Shown: positions 1-9,987 of the stretch, one piece after another
How positions within the stretch are numbered: position 1 is the stretch's first letter
Layout: each line of letters opens with the position of its first letter
Assembly: GCA_018398765.1 (NCBI GenBank)
Contig: JAHBMJ010002230.1
Location: forward strand, 1-20,671
Source: Chromera velia
Taxonomy: Eukaryota; Sar; Chromeraceae
Length of the DNA stretch: 20,671 nt
Direction of reading: 5' to 3'
Notes under the pieces: generated by a model
What the model saw: the letters and a program-made list of their open reading frames with translations, nothing else
Told to the model about the DNA's origin: nothing
Database searches by the model: none
Made by a program: the position numbers and the translations under genes

Positions 1-360
1 CCTCCTAAGAAAGTCATCACTCCGGGTGAGGAAGGCTACCGACCTCTCTATATTCACCTCCAATACAAGGGGCTTGTTGTCGGCCCTGGCGCGGCACAGA
101 GGGTAGCCGAACTTACCAACTCTGGATGCTTAGCTGCCCAGAAACAGGACGGTTCCAACACCAACAGCAATAGCAAACGTGTGCGCGGTTCTCCGTCTCA
201 CCCCGTTGTCATCTCTCCGCAACCGAATAGAAGCCCAGGAGCACCCACTCCTGGAAAGCCAAAAAGCCAGAAAAAAAGCTCTCAGCAGCTCCCACCACCC
301 ATTGATTCGATTCACATTGAAGAAAGTGATCATGAAGAAGAGGAAAAGGAAGTGCCATAA
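1..360 (+). CDS. 3' end of an unrecognised protein gene (partial, enters from the left edge)
   Basis: Frame 1 is open from the first base to TAA at 358-360, giving the last 119 residues of a protein whose start lies outside the window. The first ~45 residues look folded (RPLYIHLQYKGLVVGPG, then an AxRVAELTNSG stretch). The rest is low-complexity: Asn/Ser-rich, then Pro/Ser/Lys-rich, ending in an acidic tail (EESDHEEEEKEVP). Such a tail suggests a disordered, perhaps nuclear or nucleic-acid-associated C-terminus; this is inference from composition only. No family is recognised. The sequence turns sharply AT-rich right after the stop, which supports this as a true gene end. It could also be the end of a mobile-element ORF. 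An overlapping minus-strand frame (130-333) is taken as a shadow. Confidence 0.5.
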   Translation, partial: PPKKVITPGEEGYRPLYIHLQYKGLVVGPGAAQRVAELTNSGCLAAQKQDGSNTNSNSKRVRGSPSHPVVISPQPNRSPGAPTPGKPKSQKKSSQQLPPPIDSIHIEESDHEEEEKEVP

Positions 361-1250
361 AGCTGAGTGATTGTCACCTCAATTTTGGTACGTGCTCTAA
401 CTTTATCGTATCAACAAAAAGTCATATGCAATTTCAAATCTATCAATTTTACGTTCTTAATCTCTATTAGTACTAGAGTGAGTCTCAGTGACTAGTGTAT
501 ATACACTGCCACACAGGCACATTTTTTTTACGGAACTGATAAGTTATAATTTTATATGTATTTTTTTAAATTTTTGAAACACACATCAGAAATGTTCTGA
601 TAACTATTATCATAAACTGATAAGTTGTAATTATATATGTATTTTTTTAAATTTTTGAAACACACATCAGAAATGTTCTGATAACTATTGTCATGAGAAA
701 AATGATCAGAGTGACAGTAAGTCAGTGACTCAGTAAGGAACCCTAAGAGGTTAACCTCAAATCTTACCTCAAATATCAAATATTTGAGGTTGAAGCTTAA
801 ATCAAATCAAATCAAATCAAATCAAATATAATGAAATCAAACATGGTCACTAATTCCTGCATATTCCTTCATATTCCTACCCCAAATTCCTTTATATTCC
901 TGGCAACTTGCAGGGTATAGACTATATGATAAATAATTTGAAGTAATTCGTAAAATGAAAGACCTGCATGGTAAAAGAATCTAGAAAAGAATCATCTGAA
1001 TCAAATCCCGGGCCCTGTTAGCGGTGGCGACACCTTAACATAGCGGGAAGGCTTAGCGCGGAACGAATCAATCAATCAATTATAAATTGTAATATTAAAC
1101 TTATAGTAAGCGTTTTCTAGTATTTTTGACCCGCCTATTCTATATGCATGCACGGGGTATAAAGGTCGCATGGCTGAGGTTTTTTTTTGTCGTAATTTTC
1201 GAAGTCATGCAGATGATAGTCTTAGATAGTCTCAGTAATATGAGTCAGTA
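361..1250. other. AT-rich intergenic region with short repeats and palindromes
   Basis: No credible gene. It contains the 81-bp duplication (535-696), a perfect 14-bp palindrome AGTGTATATACACT at 494-507, a perfect 11-bp hairpin at 766-790 (ACCTCAAATAT, CAA loop), five ATCAA units at 801-825, and repeated CATATTCCT-like words at about 852-905. At 1005-1080 a GC-richer block ends in an (ATCA)n run, which could be a SINE tail, but no clear A or B box was found. Confidence 0.6.
535..696. repeat. Two-copy 81-bp tandem duplication
   Basis: Unit 1 (535-615) and unit 2 (616-696) both start ACTGATAAGTT and differ by only a few substitutions and a one-base indel. Each contains the perfect inverted repeat ATCAGAA-ATG-TTCTGAT, so the region carries two identical small hairpins 81 bp apart. 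Confidence 0.9.
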
Positions 1251-2177
1251 TTAGTCTGAATTAGTCTGAACCATAGAGACATACAATCCATGCATACTAA
1301 ATTCACTACAAATCTTCGCGTGGTCGACTTCCAGAACGGGCTGAATGTCCTGCAGCCACTGCTGCGTCGGCAGCTGCGAATGCGCGCGGCCTGTCCCTGA
1401 CGACCTCTCCGTCTCGCGACGTGTCCAGACCGCAGTCGATTGTCTGCAAATATGAACTCCCATTAATCTATCGGTGTTCTCATCGATCCCATCTCACCAT
1501 CGCTCATAAGATCGTTGTTTTTCCACTACAGCCATTCATCCTTTCAAGCAAGACAGCCCCTCCAGTGTGTCAGGTAGGATATGCACACGCAGACTGTACG
1601 CCTTCGTGTCAATTCTCCGGAAAGAAACTTGCAGAGACCAAGAGACACACTGGTCGTGCAACAAACGATTTCAACACCTAAACCTGTTTTCTCGCCCCTT
1701 TCCCTCTTCCCCCCACTGTGCCATCGCGTTGAAGACAAAGAAAGTCAGGAGGCTTGAGAGAAGAAGGAGAGGAAACCCATACGAGGGAAAGACCAGTTGA
1801 GAAACAGAAAGAAGTTCGTGAAAGGACAGGAGAAAGACTGCCATGTGAGGTAAAGCAGACAAAAAAACAAACAGTCGAAGATGAAAGAAGGTGAGCAGAG
1901 GGACGGGAGGGAGACAGAACAGGAAAGGAGAAACGACCTAGAGAGGAGAAGAAAGAAATGAGAGGGAAAAGGTGGAGAAGAAGGAAGATTATGTTAATGA
2001 CGCACAGAGAGAAAGGAAACAGGGAAGGACGAATGCAAGGGAGTCGGAAAGGCAAACGACGACGGTGAGAAAGTAGAGAAGCAGGGGGCTGGAAAAAAAG
2101 GAAGAAAGAGTGAAGCCCGCAGGACAAGAAAGGAAAGGAGAAGGGACTAAGGCTGAAAAACCACCCGATCATTTATT
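1251..2177. other. Intergenic region, strongly purine-rich from about 1732 to 2160
   Basis: Short ORFs here are not convincing: their residues follow base composition and none shows a family motif. From about 1732 to 2160 the + strand is dominated by A and G (GAAGGAGAGG-type words). This tract lies immediately downstream of the stop codon of the minus-strand lectin gene, so its transcript would carry a pyrimidine-rich 3' flank. Confidence 0.5.
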
Positions 2178-2530
2178 TCATTTCATTCCTCCTTTTCTTT
2201 CTTTGATGCTGCTGCTGCTGACCACTACTTTGGACTCAAGGGGGGGCATCAGTTCTGGGTGTGCGCACACGTAGGGGGTCTCGATGAAGACTTCGTAGAA
2301 GCAACTCCGTGTCTGCATGCATTCGTTTGCACACATGTGTTTTGGGTGGAGCTTTTGCGGACACCGACAAAGTAGGAAGAGTCGACAACGGGCACCTGGG
2401 TGCGTTCGAACAGCCATACTCAATCCGTCTGCGGCCTGATCCGTGCCGAGCGTCACCTCTCTCCGATCGTCCAGCCCCTCGAATCTTCTCAAAGCTTCTC
2501 TGTTGGTCAGAAATTATTCGCCTCAAAGCA

Positions 2531-2571
<41 letters not shown>

Positions 2572-2606
2572 ACATACGCACACAGGCTGGCACACACACG
2601 CAAACA

Positions 2607-2654
<48 letters not shown>

Positions 2655-5540
2655 ACTGACCCACCACTTTGACCATTTTGGCGTCTGCCTGTGGAGGGGG
2701 ATCCGCCACTCCCTCCGGTGTCGCCCCCGGAGGTCTGCCTATGCTCTCCAGCCAGACGTCCCTCACAGTGGCAGGGCAGACGAAGAACAGCTTGGCCTGC
2801 CTCCCGATCCCGTCGTCACACGGTGTCCCCTGCATTCCAAAACTCACAGAGAAATTAAGAATGCAGCACCTTGATGTAGATCTTTCAGCATAGTCGCTAC
2901 AAGAACCACTTCTCATTATCACGAGAAATTCTGCCTTTATAGATTCCGTTGTTCACAATCAGTCAGTTATCGTTCCCACTGTTTCGTCCCTCTCACATCG
3001 CTGCAGCCGTCACTTGTGAAAGGATCGAAAGCTCTCTTCCTTCTTCTCCCCATTGCTCCAAAGCTACATTCTCCCTTCATTCCAACAAAAAAGCTCTGTT
3101 CCTTATATTTCTTGACTTCTATTTCATGCACGCCCAGCCACCATCTCGAGAACAAGCAAAGCTCCAAATGCCTTAACAGAGATGCGCAGAGCTGAGTCAG
3201 CAAAGTCTCGCACTTTCTTTCTTTCACATTGCAAGTCCTGTCTCAAAGAATATCTGTGATCCAGACGAACGATAAACAAACATCCCTCTCCCTCTTCGGA
3301 GGCAGGGAGGCTCACTTACCCCCGCAAACCGCATCACGAGAGCCTTCCCCCAGTGCTTCACCTCCTCTATCGTTCCCACAGAATCCAAAATGTACCCCTT
3401 CTTTCCCCTGCGTGGCGAGGACGCCTCTTTGTGGGCCTCGCCTGCCGCTTGTGCCCGGTCCCCTGCCAGAGGGGCCCCCACAGGCAGGGGGAGTCTCCCG
3501 AGGGAAAAGGGGGGGTCGACTGTGACACCTGTGGGAATGGAAGAGCACAAACACGAATGAACACAAAACATTTTTCAACACACAAACAAACAAACAAACA
3601 GACGGATGGACACTTTCAAAGCAGGAAGGAATTCCAGATGCAGAGAGACTTGCACTTCGTCCTTGGACGGCATGCAGGGTCACTTTTCTTTTTTTGTACA
3701 AGCTCCCTCCTTTTCAAGGAGGTCTCTTTCAGGTTCGCATGTGCGGACTTTCCCTTCTGAGTTTCCCAAACACCATGCAACCTCTCTGGGGCCCTCTGTT
3801 TTCTTATATTGATATGAAAAAACCCTTGACCGACTGCCCTACCGACGGACCCTTCTGATCTCTGTGAAACTGCCAAATGGACACCCTGGCCTCCTTTGCG
3901 CCCTCTTCATCGTGGTGGCAGTACTCGTACGTCCACCAGCCAGACGTCCACTCAGTGCAAAACCCCGAACCTCGAATGCCCCCCTCCTGGTCCGTCTCGT
4001 TGTCCCTGGAGAACTTCGCATCTGGGGCGGGGGGGGGAGCGGGGGGTCTCTTGAAGGTGAGACCAGAGAGCAGCCACCAGACAGGGATCGATCCGGAGGG
4101 AATTTGGCGGCCTGAGGATTTTGCATCTGCAAGGGCTAAAAGAAGCTCGGAGGTCGTCTTGGTGTTTCCCCCCACATCTTTTCCCCCCCTGCCCTTCCTC
4201 CCCCCCCCTCCGGCTGTTGGTCTTCTCCAGTCACAAAACGCAGGCCCCTCCACCGTGACCTCATATCTCAACGGACTGGGTTCGTCTACTTGGATGACGT
4301 GCGGGGCTCCGTATGCACACACATAGGTCATGGTGGTGGTTCGACCGCTGGAACCGTTCGTGTACATCTGCACACATCATTGCACACAAATATCATAAAT
4401 GGACAGGGGCAGAGAAAAAGAGAGAAAGAACTTGTGGGTGGAGTGCACGCGCGCACAGGGTACTGATTTGCTTTTTTGGGACACTTTCCTTCCCTTTAGG
4501 TGTTTGCGCAGTTTGGTGTCAGGAACGTGTATGCCCATCCAGAATTTCTCTAACCTCTCTGTCTGGCAACGCTGCAAATGCCAATCAACCCAGGCAGGCC
4601 CCCCCTTCCCTACCTGCACCATGCTCCCGTTGGGGAAGAAGAGCTCCTCCTGAGGGTTGAAGTTCCCGAGGTGGTGCGCCTCCGTGCGGGTCCCCGTGAT
4701 CTCTGTCGCCTTCACCTGGTTCACAACGCTCCTGCACATGCATTCATTCATTCCTTCATTCATTCATTCATTCACTCACTCACTCACTCACTCACTCATT
4801 CATTCATTCCTTCATTCATTCATTCATTCATTCATTCACTCACTCACTCACTCACTCACTCATTCATTCATTCATGCAATCAATGCAGCATGTACATACA
4901 GTAACAGACAAACAAACTGAATGACAAATATGAAAGGCGCGAAGATCTATGCAGGCCAAAACGATGCAGACACTCAGACAGTCAAAGGGGGAGGGGCTAC
5001 CGACAGACAGGTAGCCAGGCCTACACCAGTCTGAGCGGATCGCTGATTCACCTACTTTCGTAGGCTCTCTGCAACACACACTAAGAAGATGGTATGCAGT
5101 CATTCAGACACGGTCCTTTGGACTGACGCGTAACAAATTTCGTATGTCCAGTACTGGTCAGTGCTCCTGTTGACGTACACGCACTTTTTGTACAGGTAGA
5201 CGGCCTTCATGGTCCTCAGTTGGACTCTGTGCTCTTGGGACAGACGCTCTGCCTGCCTTTCCTCTTCTTTGGTCATTGAACGTTCAGCGCCGGCTCCGGG
5301 AACTCGGCATACAAAGGGACGATTCACAATCTCTAGCTCCTTTGTCTCTCCCCCCTCCAGTGGCGGAGGGATTCCATTGAACGTCAAAGAGACCACATGG
5401 TTTTTTTCTATCGATAAAGTGGAAGTATCCAGAGCGGTAGTGCCGAGACAGATGAAGCAGGCAAGAACCGCGAGAAAGACTAATACAAATGCATCCACTC
5501 CTTCTCTGTGTCGCCTTCTAACGCCACACAGAAGACCCAT
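2178..5540 (-). CDS. ER lectin with two MRH domains, OS-9/XTP3-B (ERLEC1)-like; six exons
   Basis: Predicted exons on the minus strand: 5540-5128, 4731-4614, 4367-3851, 3528-3320, 2829-2665, 2312-2178. All introns are GT-AG, junction phases match, and the join gives 519 codons (518 aa; human ERLEC1 is a similar ~480 aa). The ATG at 5540 follows an in-frame TAG (5604-5606). Residues 17-33 are hydrophobic (signal peptide or anchor). MRH1 spans about 120-222: C120, YWTYEICY 130-137, R186, C194, E206, Y212, C222. MRH2 spans about 314-490: WWTYEYC 321-327, Q343, GTPCD 420-424, R429, C437, C478, Y480, C490. The family binds trimmed mannose glycans and delivers misfolded glycoproteins to the HRD1 ERAD ligase; that role is inferred. 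MRH1 has a single Trp where WW is usual and MRH2 lacks the usual EP before CxY. The exon 3 donor (GTCCGT) is the weakest junction; an extra exon around 3620-3790 is possible. The C-terminus lacks a KDEL-like signal. Confidence 0.8.
2531..2652. repeat. Composite (CT)n-(CA)n-(GA)n microsatellite in the last lectin intron
   Basis: Runs of CT, CA and GA dinucleotides with few interruptions lie inside the predicted intron 2313-2664. On the gene strand the intron reads GTGGGT, then (CT)n and (GT)n, and ends TGCATGCAG. ORFs read through it in either direction (Thr-His or Ser-Leu repeats) are artefacts. Confidence 0.95.
4741..4875. repeat. Higher-order tetranucleotide repeat (TTCA)n/(CTCA)n in the first lectin intron
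   Basis: Blocks of ATTC and ACTC tetramers alternate in the same order twice, with a CTTC variant recurring at 4753 and 4809, so there is a second-level period of about 56-60 bp. It lies in the predicted intron 4732-5127. Confidence 0.9.
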
Positions 5541-5977
5541 TTTGTTTCCAACAGGCAGCAGAGGCTTCCCTGGCGATGCCCGACCTCGAATCGAAGGAGA
5601 CGGCTAAACCTGTTGCTTGAACTGTTACCGGGTCCACGCACCCAGGCAAAGCCAGGACCCTTTCAATAGCCTGGAAGAAAGCAGGTCCACGAGATACGGG
5701 ACTCTAGCTCCACTGTTTGGTTGATTTCTCCACGCAACATGGCCGCAAATACAAACAAAGAATTACAATTTAAGATGACATATTCACATCAGTTGGCCAA
5801 ACATGCATGGACATGCAAGGCGGGTCCGTGGCCCCCGTGGGTGCGCGTGCACGCCGGTCCCGCCCGCGCGGCCCGCGACATCCGCGAACCATGCAACTTC
5901 AACCAACTCCCTGGTATTAATAGTAAACCGGATACTGGATCATATAAGATCAAATAGAAGAAACAAGAAAGGAAAAA
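5541..5977. other. Upstream region of the lectin gene, with a GC-rich imperfect hairpin
   Basis: This holds the 5' flank of the minus-strand lectin gene. No other gene is supported. A GC-rich block at about 5818-5885 contains an imperfect inverted repeat (GGCGGGTCCG against GGCGGGACCG read on the other strand). The LTR element begins at 5978, so the promoter must lie within this short gap or inside the transposon. Confidence 0.5.
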
Positions 5978-6728
5978 TGTTGGATACCATGGCTGAAGGC
6001 CAGGCTTTCTAGAGCGGCCATTTTTAGTACCGCGGTTCTTTCCAGGCCCCTCCGCGGCGGCGCCCCCCCCCTATTTGAGACATGGCCCCATATACCGTAA
6101 AAACGGTTTTTCTAAGCGCCGCAGGCACAAAAAAAAAAAATTTAAGGTGTTTCAATGATAAATTTGATCAATTGCTGATCAATTTGGTTCAACTTGCCTC
6201 AGAAAAGGTAAAGACCGGAACAATCATGCCGCGGTTCCCCCCCTTTCTTCAAGGTTTTACAAACACGGCGCGCCGCGGTGCGCCCTTCGGGCGCTCCGCG
6301 GCGCTTGGTGCCGCTCCGCGGCACCGCGGCGTTTGACCGTAAACGCTGCAGTGTCTAGAAAGCCTGCTGAAGGCACTACTAGATGAACAGATTCCGCTTA
6401 CTGCCATGACATCCTTTAATAGGTTGGTGGCTATCACCATAAGAGGATGTTGAAGACGCAGATACGTAATCTTCTCCTCTAGCCAGGATTGTTTAGTTTC
6501 TATCATTTCATTCATGCTTACAACACTTGCGCAATAGCTTGCATGCGGGGCACTTAAAACACGCACCGTCACCTTAACATTGTTTGCATGCGTTCACGCT
6601 TTCCAGGACCACGGCCCCGGCACCTCATCAATTACTGCGCCGCATTGCACTGCCACATAAGGCTTTTATCCTAACTTGTCTCATCGAAATGCACTGCTTG
6701 CTACTGCAACCAGACATGGCACTCAACA
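5978..6728. repeat. Left LTR (interrupted by an hAT-like MITE)
   Basis: Aligns end to end with 8717-9103 once 6001-6374 (MITE plus one target-duplication copy) is removed. A minus-strand frame in both LTRs reads similarly (SWLEEKITYLRLQHPLM versus SWLEKKIAYLRLQHPLM), but five of six substitutions in it change the residue, so I do not call it a gene. Confidence 0.85.
6001..6366. mobile_element. 366-bp hAT-like MITE with perfect 13-bp TIRs and an 8-bp TSD
   Basis: It starts CAGGCTTTCTAGA (6001-6013) and ends TCTAGAAAGCCTG (6354-6366), an exact reverse complement. CTGAAGGC flanks it on both sides (5993-6000 and 6367-6374). The other LTR has a single CTGAAGGC at the same point, which is the unoccupied site. 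An 8-bp duplication and a CAGG start fit the hAT superfamily; P or Merlin elements are less likely alternatives. No transposase is encoded. The interior is a mosaic of GC-rich hairpins (about 6268-6332) and an AT-rich core with TTGATCA-ATTGC-TGATCAA near 6164-6182. Confidence 0.9.
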
Positions 6729-8716
6729 AGCACCCCCTGACCGAACATTCATGTGAGGGAATACTTGAGGGCTCATCGTTTCATTCACTTTCACTTTCAC
6801 ATCAACTTTTCACTCAAAGTCCATTATCGATTCCTTCATTCATTCATTCTCTCATTCATTTGCTTTTCATTGCATTCAGGAGTTCATTCATTCGATTGCA
6901 GTGCTGCCGATAGGAATCTGCAGATCTGCAGACGCAGCTTGAGAGCTATTGATCAACGTCGCTGCACACACACTTCCTTCAACCTCGTTGGCCTTCATGG
7001 TCTACGGACAGGCACATTGACTCACAACTTTCAGTCTCCATCACACGTTGGCCTTCACATGACTTCTGACCCTCTCAACCTTTCCTGTGGCTCCTTTAAC
7101 CAGGTGGGGCTCCATTAAACCCACACTGCTTTCGTGTGTTCATCTCCCTTCACTTCTTCTTGCCTTCGGATCTTCCGTCTGTCTGTTCATTGCTTCATGC
7201 ACTCAAGATTCATTCATTTTCCATTTTCTTTTCTTTTTCTTGAACGCACATGCTTACTTCCTTTCAGACTAAACGAATTTTCTTCAGACTTTCTTTTCAT
7301 TTGCTTTTCCTTTCCTGTTATCGTTTCCTTTAATTTCTTTTGACGGTTCTTTCTCTTTCGTTCTGTCTAGCGTTCTGTGCACTGCGCAAGGTTCTCTTCT
7401 TCCATTCTAAGATTGCTTCCTTTCCACGCCTGCAAGTAGCTTGGTGGGCTCCTTACAGATCACTCTCCTTACCATCGGACTGGCGGAAATCAGCTTTCTT
7501 TTCCTTTTTTTCCTTTCTTTTTCTGCACCTGCACACTCATCTTCTTCTCTTCCGTTTCTTCCAACTGACTGCCTGTCTGCTAATTGTCATGCACCCAGAA
7601 TTCCTTCTTTCTGCGATGGCCGCATTTGGGGAATCATGACCCCGCTTCCTTATTCCCAGATGTGCATGTTTCCTTCTATCAGACACTCAACAGAAAGTTT
7701 TCCGATTCTTCGTTCTCCGTCTCTTTCCTTCTTTTCCCTTCTTTCTCACCCCCCAATCTTTCTTCCTTTCTTTTCTTCTCATCTTTCTTTTCCTTCTTTC
7801 TTTCATCACTGCCTTTCTCTCTTGAAATGCAGACAGACGCAGAGGGACAAACAGGGGGAAAGCAGGGAAAACAGGGATTCATTCATTCATGCCCTTGCAC
7901 CCAGTCGTGCTGACTGTGCATTCGTCTTTCTTTCCTTTCTGCCTCTCCCTTCCTCTCCTCAAGAAAGTTTCTTCTTCTCCTTCTAGTGGCATTGCGTCTT
8001 CCCCTTCTCTTTCTTGAGAAGGCTGTCCCTTGGCTTGCTTCTGGCTTCGCTCCGTCTCTTCCCCTTATACCGGGAAGTTCGTTCCTTTTGCACACAGTGT
8101 GCACGCACAGAGGTCGTCAGTCACCCCCGGCTTCTGCAGCCACCCGAATGTTCGGAGAGAACTCGAGAACTCTTCCGGAACCCTTCCTCCATCGACTCTT
8201 CCTTTTCGTGAACTTGTTGGTCATGCTGGTCCGTTGACCAGTTGCAGTTTTTCGTCATGCAGGACGCCCAGGGTTCGATCGATTTCTTGATCTTCTCAAT
8301 CTACCCTTCATCTGCCGGCTTCTGGCTGTTTGAAGGTCCCCAGTCAGCCTTTTCTTCATCAGGCTGTGATCATTGTCATCGGGAGGTATAGGCCAGGTCT
8401 TCTGCTGCTTCTTCAGCTCACCAAGTGGTCTTCATATCGCGACAGTACTAACTGTTGCACTCTCCGTCTCCTTTCACCACTGCTTCTTTCAAGAGGCTTC
8501 TTTTCCTTTCCATCACATTTCTTCAAGTTGCTTCAAATCCTCAGTCCCCCCTTCCATCAGATCACTCGTCTGGATGGGTTTTGCCAAGCTGCTGCCACTC
8601 ATTTGTACCACCGTCAAGGTTGGTGGACATGCAGACTCTTTTGCAACACTTGTGAGCAACTGATCGTTTCGATCCTCTTCTCTTTTCTTTGCCTTATCAG
8701 TTTGACCACACTGATT
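6729..8716. other. Interior of the LTR element: pyrimidine-rich, apparently non-coding
   Basis: The + strand is dominated by TTC, TTTC, CTTC and CATTC words, especially 6780-7340 and 7490-7990. ORFs read as Ser/Phe/Leu strings and match no family. No primer-binding site complementary to a familiar tRNA 3' end is evident just inside the left LTR, and no purine tract precedes the right LTR on the + strand. Confidence 0.6.
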
Positions 8717-9103
8717 TGTTGGATGCCATGGCTGAAGGCACTACTAGATGAACAGATTCCGCTTACCGCCATGACATCCTTTAATAGGTTGGTGGCTATC
8801 AGCATAAGAGGATGTTGAAGACGCAGATACGCAATCTTCTTCTCTAGCCAGGATTGTTTAGTTTCTGTCATTTCATTCATGCTTGCAACACTTGCGCAAT
8901 AGCTTGCATGCGGGGCACTTAAAACGCGCACCATACGCGCACCGTCACCTTAACATGGTTTGCATGCGTTCACGCTTTCCAGGACCACGGCCCCGGCACC
9001 TCATCAATTACTGCGCCGCATTGCACCGCACATAAAGCTTTTATCCTAACTTGTCTCATCGAAATGCACTGCTTGCTACTGCAACCAGACATGGCACTCA
9101 ACA
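8717..9103. repeat. Right LTR (uninterrupted, 387 bp)
   Basis: Near-identical to the left LTR. It has a local duplication (about 8926-8945, CGCGCACCATACGCGCACC) that accounts for most of its extra length, and it preserves the pre-insertion MITE target within GGCTGAAGGCACTAC. Confidence 0.85.
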
Positions 9104-9720
9104 AAAAAATCATGCAATTCTGGTCATTTCATGCATGCGCCTCCCTAAAACCCCAGAAGAGGGAAGGAAGAAAGTGCACGCAAGAAGAGTGGACCTGGTT
9201 TGGGATTTGATGTCGCTAAATCTAGGATTTAACCCTCAATCTTCACCATCAATAATTCATTAGAGAGGATCAATTTCCCATTCAAAAACGAAAAAACTTC
9301 AAAAAAGGATTATTGGTTTCCCGCCTAAATGCTGACATTGTTCGTTACTATATATTGGAGTATATGTATGTACGTATGTATAGAACAAAGGTAAGGTGGA
9401 GGTGTGTGTCAAGGTCTCATGACAGGTAAGTCTCTGTGGTCTGTGCCCAAGTCTATACAGCTCCTGGAGAAGTCTGTAAAAGTAATAATAATACTCTCAA
9501 TCCGAAAGTAAAGCAATGAATCTAATCTTGCATACTATCCAAAGCATGATACGCACAGAAATGACAAAACAATACATCCGCGCGATAATCGCTCGGCGCG
9601 GTGATTATTCGCTGCATGCGTGCAACACGCGTACGTGACACAAGCCCGGCCAAGCCCGCGGCCCAATGCACGGTACGGTACCTGTACTTCAACTTGTATA
9701 TACAGGAGTCTAGATAGGAG

Positions 9721-9761
<41 letters not shown>

Positions 9762-9987
9762 ATTCATTCATTCATTCATTCATTTATTCATTCATTCATT
9801 CATTTATTCATTCATTCATTCATTTATTCATTCATTCATTCATTCATTTATTCATTCATTCATATGTGTCACTGTGTAACAGTTTCTAGAGGCCTAGCTG
9901 GAGGCTACAGCACTGTTTCAAAGCCATGATCCTCTTTGGCAGTCTTTGCTGAGACCATGGGCAATGCTGAAACAAATCTACAGGTCA
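9104..9987. other. Region between the LTR element and the tandem array, no gene seen
   Basis: AT-rich sequence with an (AT)n run at about 9719-9746 continuing into (GT)n to about 9760, then a tetranucleotide array. A GC-rich patch at 9567-9680 contains partly palindromic words (GCGCGATAATCGC and GCGCGGTGATTATTCGC) but does not fold into a recognisable tRNA. Confidence 0.5.
9719..9864. repeat. Compound microsatellite (AT)n-(GT)n-(ATTC)n with ATTT spacers
   Basis: The ATTC tetramers are punctuated by single ATTT units about every 20-24 bp, giving a higher-order pattern. The + and - ORFs across it (IYIYIY, HSFIHSFI) are artefacts. Confidence 0.95.

Larger units (their letters stand above)
5978..9103. 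mobile_element. Non-autonomous LTR retrotransposon (TRIM/LARD-like) with a nested MITE
   Basis: Two direct repeats, 5978-6728 and 8717-9103, begin TGTTGGAT and end CTCAACA, giving TG...CA ends with 5-bp inverted TGTTG/CAACA termini. AAAAA precedes the left copy (5973-5977) and follows the right copy (9104-9108), compatible with a 5-bp target duplication although it lies in an A-run. Without the MITE the left LTR is 377 bp and the right 387 bp, differing by about 11 substitutions, an 11-bp indel and a 1-bp indel. The interior 6729-8716 is low-complexity pyrimidine-rich and has no gag, protease, RT or integrase. Orientation is unresolved: on the minus strand a GGATAAAAGC word lies ~65 bp inside the LTR and a TGG occurs 9 nt after it, weakly favouring minus. 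Confidence 0.8.

Noticed and set aside
2391-2461. Possible extra lectin exon (VTLGTDQAADGLSMAVRTHP)
   Set aside because: It ends at a GT in phase 1, while the last exon needs phase 0. Direct joining of 2665 to 2312 is in phase and fits the MRH pattern.
2309-2922. ORFs on both strands with long Thr-His, Ser-Leu or Cys-Val repeats
   Set aside because: They translate the dinucleotide microsatellite. The flanking minus-strand codons belong to lectin exons instead.
3839-4326. Plus-strand ORFs opposite the lectin exons
   Set aside because: Mirror frames of real minus-strand exons, rich in Pro and Ser through the C-rich tract.
6249-6572. LTR-encoded protein (also at 8614-8934)
   Set aside because: Present in both LTRs, but five of six substitutions change the residue and the frame runs into unrelated sequence (MITE or interior).
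8270-8290. tRNA B-box-like GGTTCGATCGA
   Set aside because: No matching A box, acceptor stem or cloverleaf around it.
7340-8700. Ser/Phe-rich ORFs in the LTR-element interior
   Set aside because: Composition follows the TTC/CTT-rich DNA; no motif, no gag or pol signature.
9760-9864. CRISPR-like regular repeats
   Set aside because: Simple tetranucleotide microsatellite without unique spacers, in a eukaryotic context.
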